From JBJEQG01 sp051881635 (GTDB lineage: Bacteria > Bacillota > Clostridia > Oscillospirales > Acutalibacteraceae): 15,348 nt of DNA. The notes under the pieces are model-generated. The model did no database searches. It was not told the DNA's origin and was given only the letters and a program-made list of their open reading frames with translations. Shown piece after piece: positions 14,827 through 15,348 of this stretch. Each line of letters begins with the position of its first letter. Position 1 is the first letter of the stretch. The stretch spans positions 1 to 15,348 of the forward strand of contig JBJEQG010000096.1 of NCBI GenBank assembly GCA_051881635.1, given 5' to 3'. A program made the position numbers and the translations under genes.

Positions 14827-15348
14827 TATTTTAAAAGCGGAATTGTACAAACAACAACACAGTTTTCAAAGCTATCTGAATTTTATTATCTACATACTTA
14901 TTTCAGGTGCTTGCATAGCATTTTCACTCTTGACTTATAATGAAAGACCTGTTTCCATGGTCAATACCCTAAATTGGCTCACACCTATTTTCCTAACTCT
15001 GATTACAGCCACAATTGCCACAATCGATATTGAAAACCATACGCTGAAAAATCTTCTTGCCAGCGGTATTTCAAGAAAGAATATCTATCTTGGAAAACTT
15101 GCAACCGCCCTTGTTATTACTTTGATTTATGTACTTTTCTCCGGTGTAATGATTGCCAGCGGTTCATTCTTCTCAGTTGCCATGTACGGCTCAATTTGCG
15201 GGGACGCAAATGTTGGTTCACTTGTTCTTCGCTATGCTCTTGAAGTGATTGCCATGTTTATGTACACCCTGCTTTTCTTTGGTGTTTCAATGCTCTTTAA
15301 ATCCAACAAAAACGCCATGACAGTCAATATTATCATTATATCGGTTAT
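14819..15348 (+). CDS. ABC-2 type transporter permease, partial (C-terminus beyond window)
   Basis: The frame opens at the ATG at 14819-14821, overlaps the ATPase stop by 8 nt and stays open to the window end (176 full codons). GGGAGG lies about 8 nt upstream. The protein begins with an amphipathic N-terminus (MRNILKAELYKQQ) and then a membrane helix (about 22-39). A second helix (about 52-68) leads into IENHTLKNLLASGISRKNIYLGKL (71-94), the cytoplasmic coupling segment typical of ABC-2 permeases. Helices at about 95-120 and 139-160 follow. It is the membrane partner of the preceding ATPase. The substrate is unknown. Confidence 0.85.
   Translation, partial: MRNILKAELYKQQHSFQSYLNFIIYILISGACIAFSLLTYNERPVSMVNTLNWLTPIFLTLITATIATIDIENHTLKNLLASGISRKNIYLGKLATALVITLIYVLFSGVMIASGSFFSVAMYGSICGDANVGSLVLRYALEVIAMFMYTLLFFGVSMLFKSNKNAMTVNIIIISV

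Noticed and set aside
14278..14850. 190-residue open frame antisense to the ABC ATPase gene
   Set aside because: It lies opposite an unambiguous ATPase with all motifs. Its Phe/Asn-rich composition is what the complementary strand of a lysine/isoleucine-rich gene gives.
1..15348. CRISPR array, tRNA/rRNA, insertion sequence, phage or defence genes
   Set aside because: No regularly spaced repeats, no tRNA-like cloverleaf seen by eye, and no transposase, integrase or defence-type protein on either strand.

Overview
The window looks like a chromosomal segment of an endospore-forming, low-GC Bacillota, most likely a Clostridia member of the Ruminococcus/Oscillospira type. That placement rests on paired dipicolinate synthase genes, a SpoIVFA/SpoIVFB-like pair, RNase Y, strong GGAGG-type ribosome binding sites and AT-rich intergenic regions with TTGACA/TATAAT promoters. 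A run of exactly 100 Ns at 11814-11913 marks a scaffold join, so this is a draft or metagenome assembly. No rRNA, tRNA, CRISPR array, transposase or phage gene was found. The gene content is ordinary core and sporulation content, and I found no undescribed multi-gene system. The most interesting signals are regulatory.

Layout. Positions 1-432 (minus) hold the N-terminal part of a SAM-dependent methyltransferase. Its promoter spacer is filled by a 21-nt perfect palindrome. A terminator at 526-565 closes the next minus-strand unit, an intracellular GH13 alpha-glucan hydrolase (1196-3109) followed by a small two-TM DUF3592-like protein (599-1168), driven by a perfect consensus promoter. Next come hflX (3436-4677, minus, own promoter and terminator) and dpaB/dpaA (4777-6224, minus), which make dipicolinic acid for the spore core and have a sigma-K-like promoter. 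Diverging from dpaA on the plus strand are nadB and nadC (6487-8782), two of the three steps from aspartate to nicotinate mononucleotide, without nadA. A shared terminator (8864-8896) separates nadC from a convergent minus-strand pair, an M50 membrane protease (8909-9538) and an M23/LytM membrane protein (9535-10278). This pair resembles SpoIVFB/SpoIVFA, which activates sigma-K.

Further right, a plus-strand PLP-dependent Orn/Lys/Arg-type decarboxylase (10483 to the gap) converges on rny (RNase Y, minus, from 13448 to the gap). Both lose their C-terminal ends in the Ns, but rny probably lacks only a few codons. rny has a predicted leader of about 374 nt in which an 8-nt segment is exactly complementary to the Shine-Dalgarno region. 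The last plus-strand unit is an ABC transporter: ATPase 14104-14826 and an ABC-2 type permease from 14819 that runs off the window, preceded by a palindrome just upstream of the ribosome binding site.

How the genes fit together: the sporulation genes form a coherent story. An M23/M50 pair of the type that releases mature sigma-K lies about 3 kb from dpaAB, whose promoter resembles a sigma-K target. The other genes serve NAD synthesis, ribosome rescue (HflX), mRNA turnover (RNase Y), glucan degradation and membrane transport, and show no obvious joint function.
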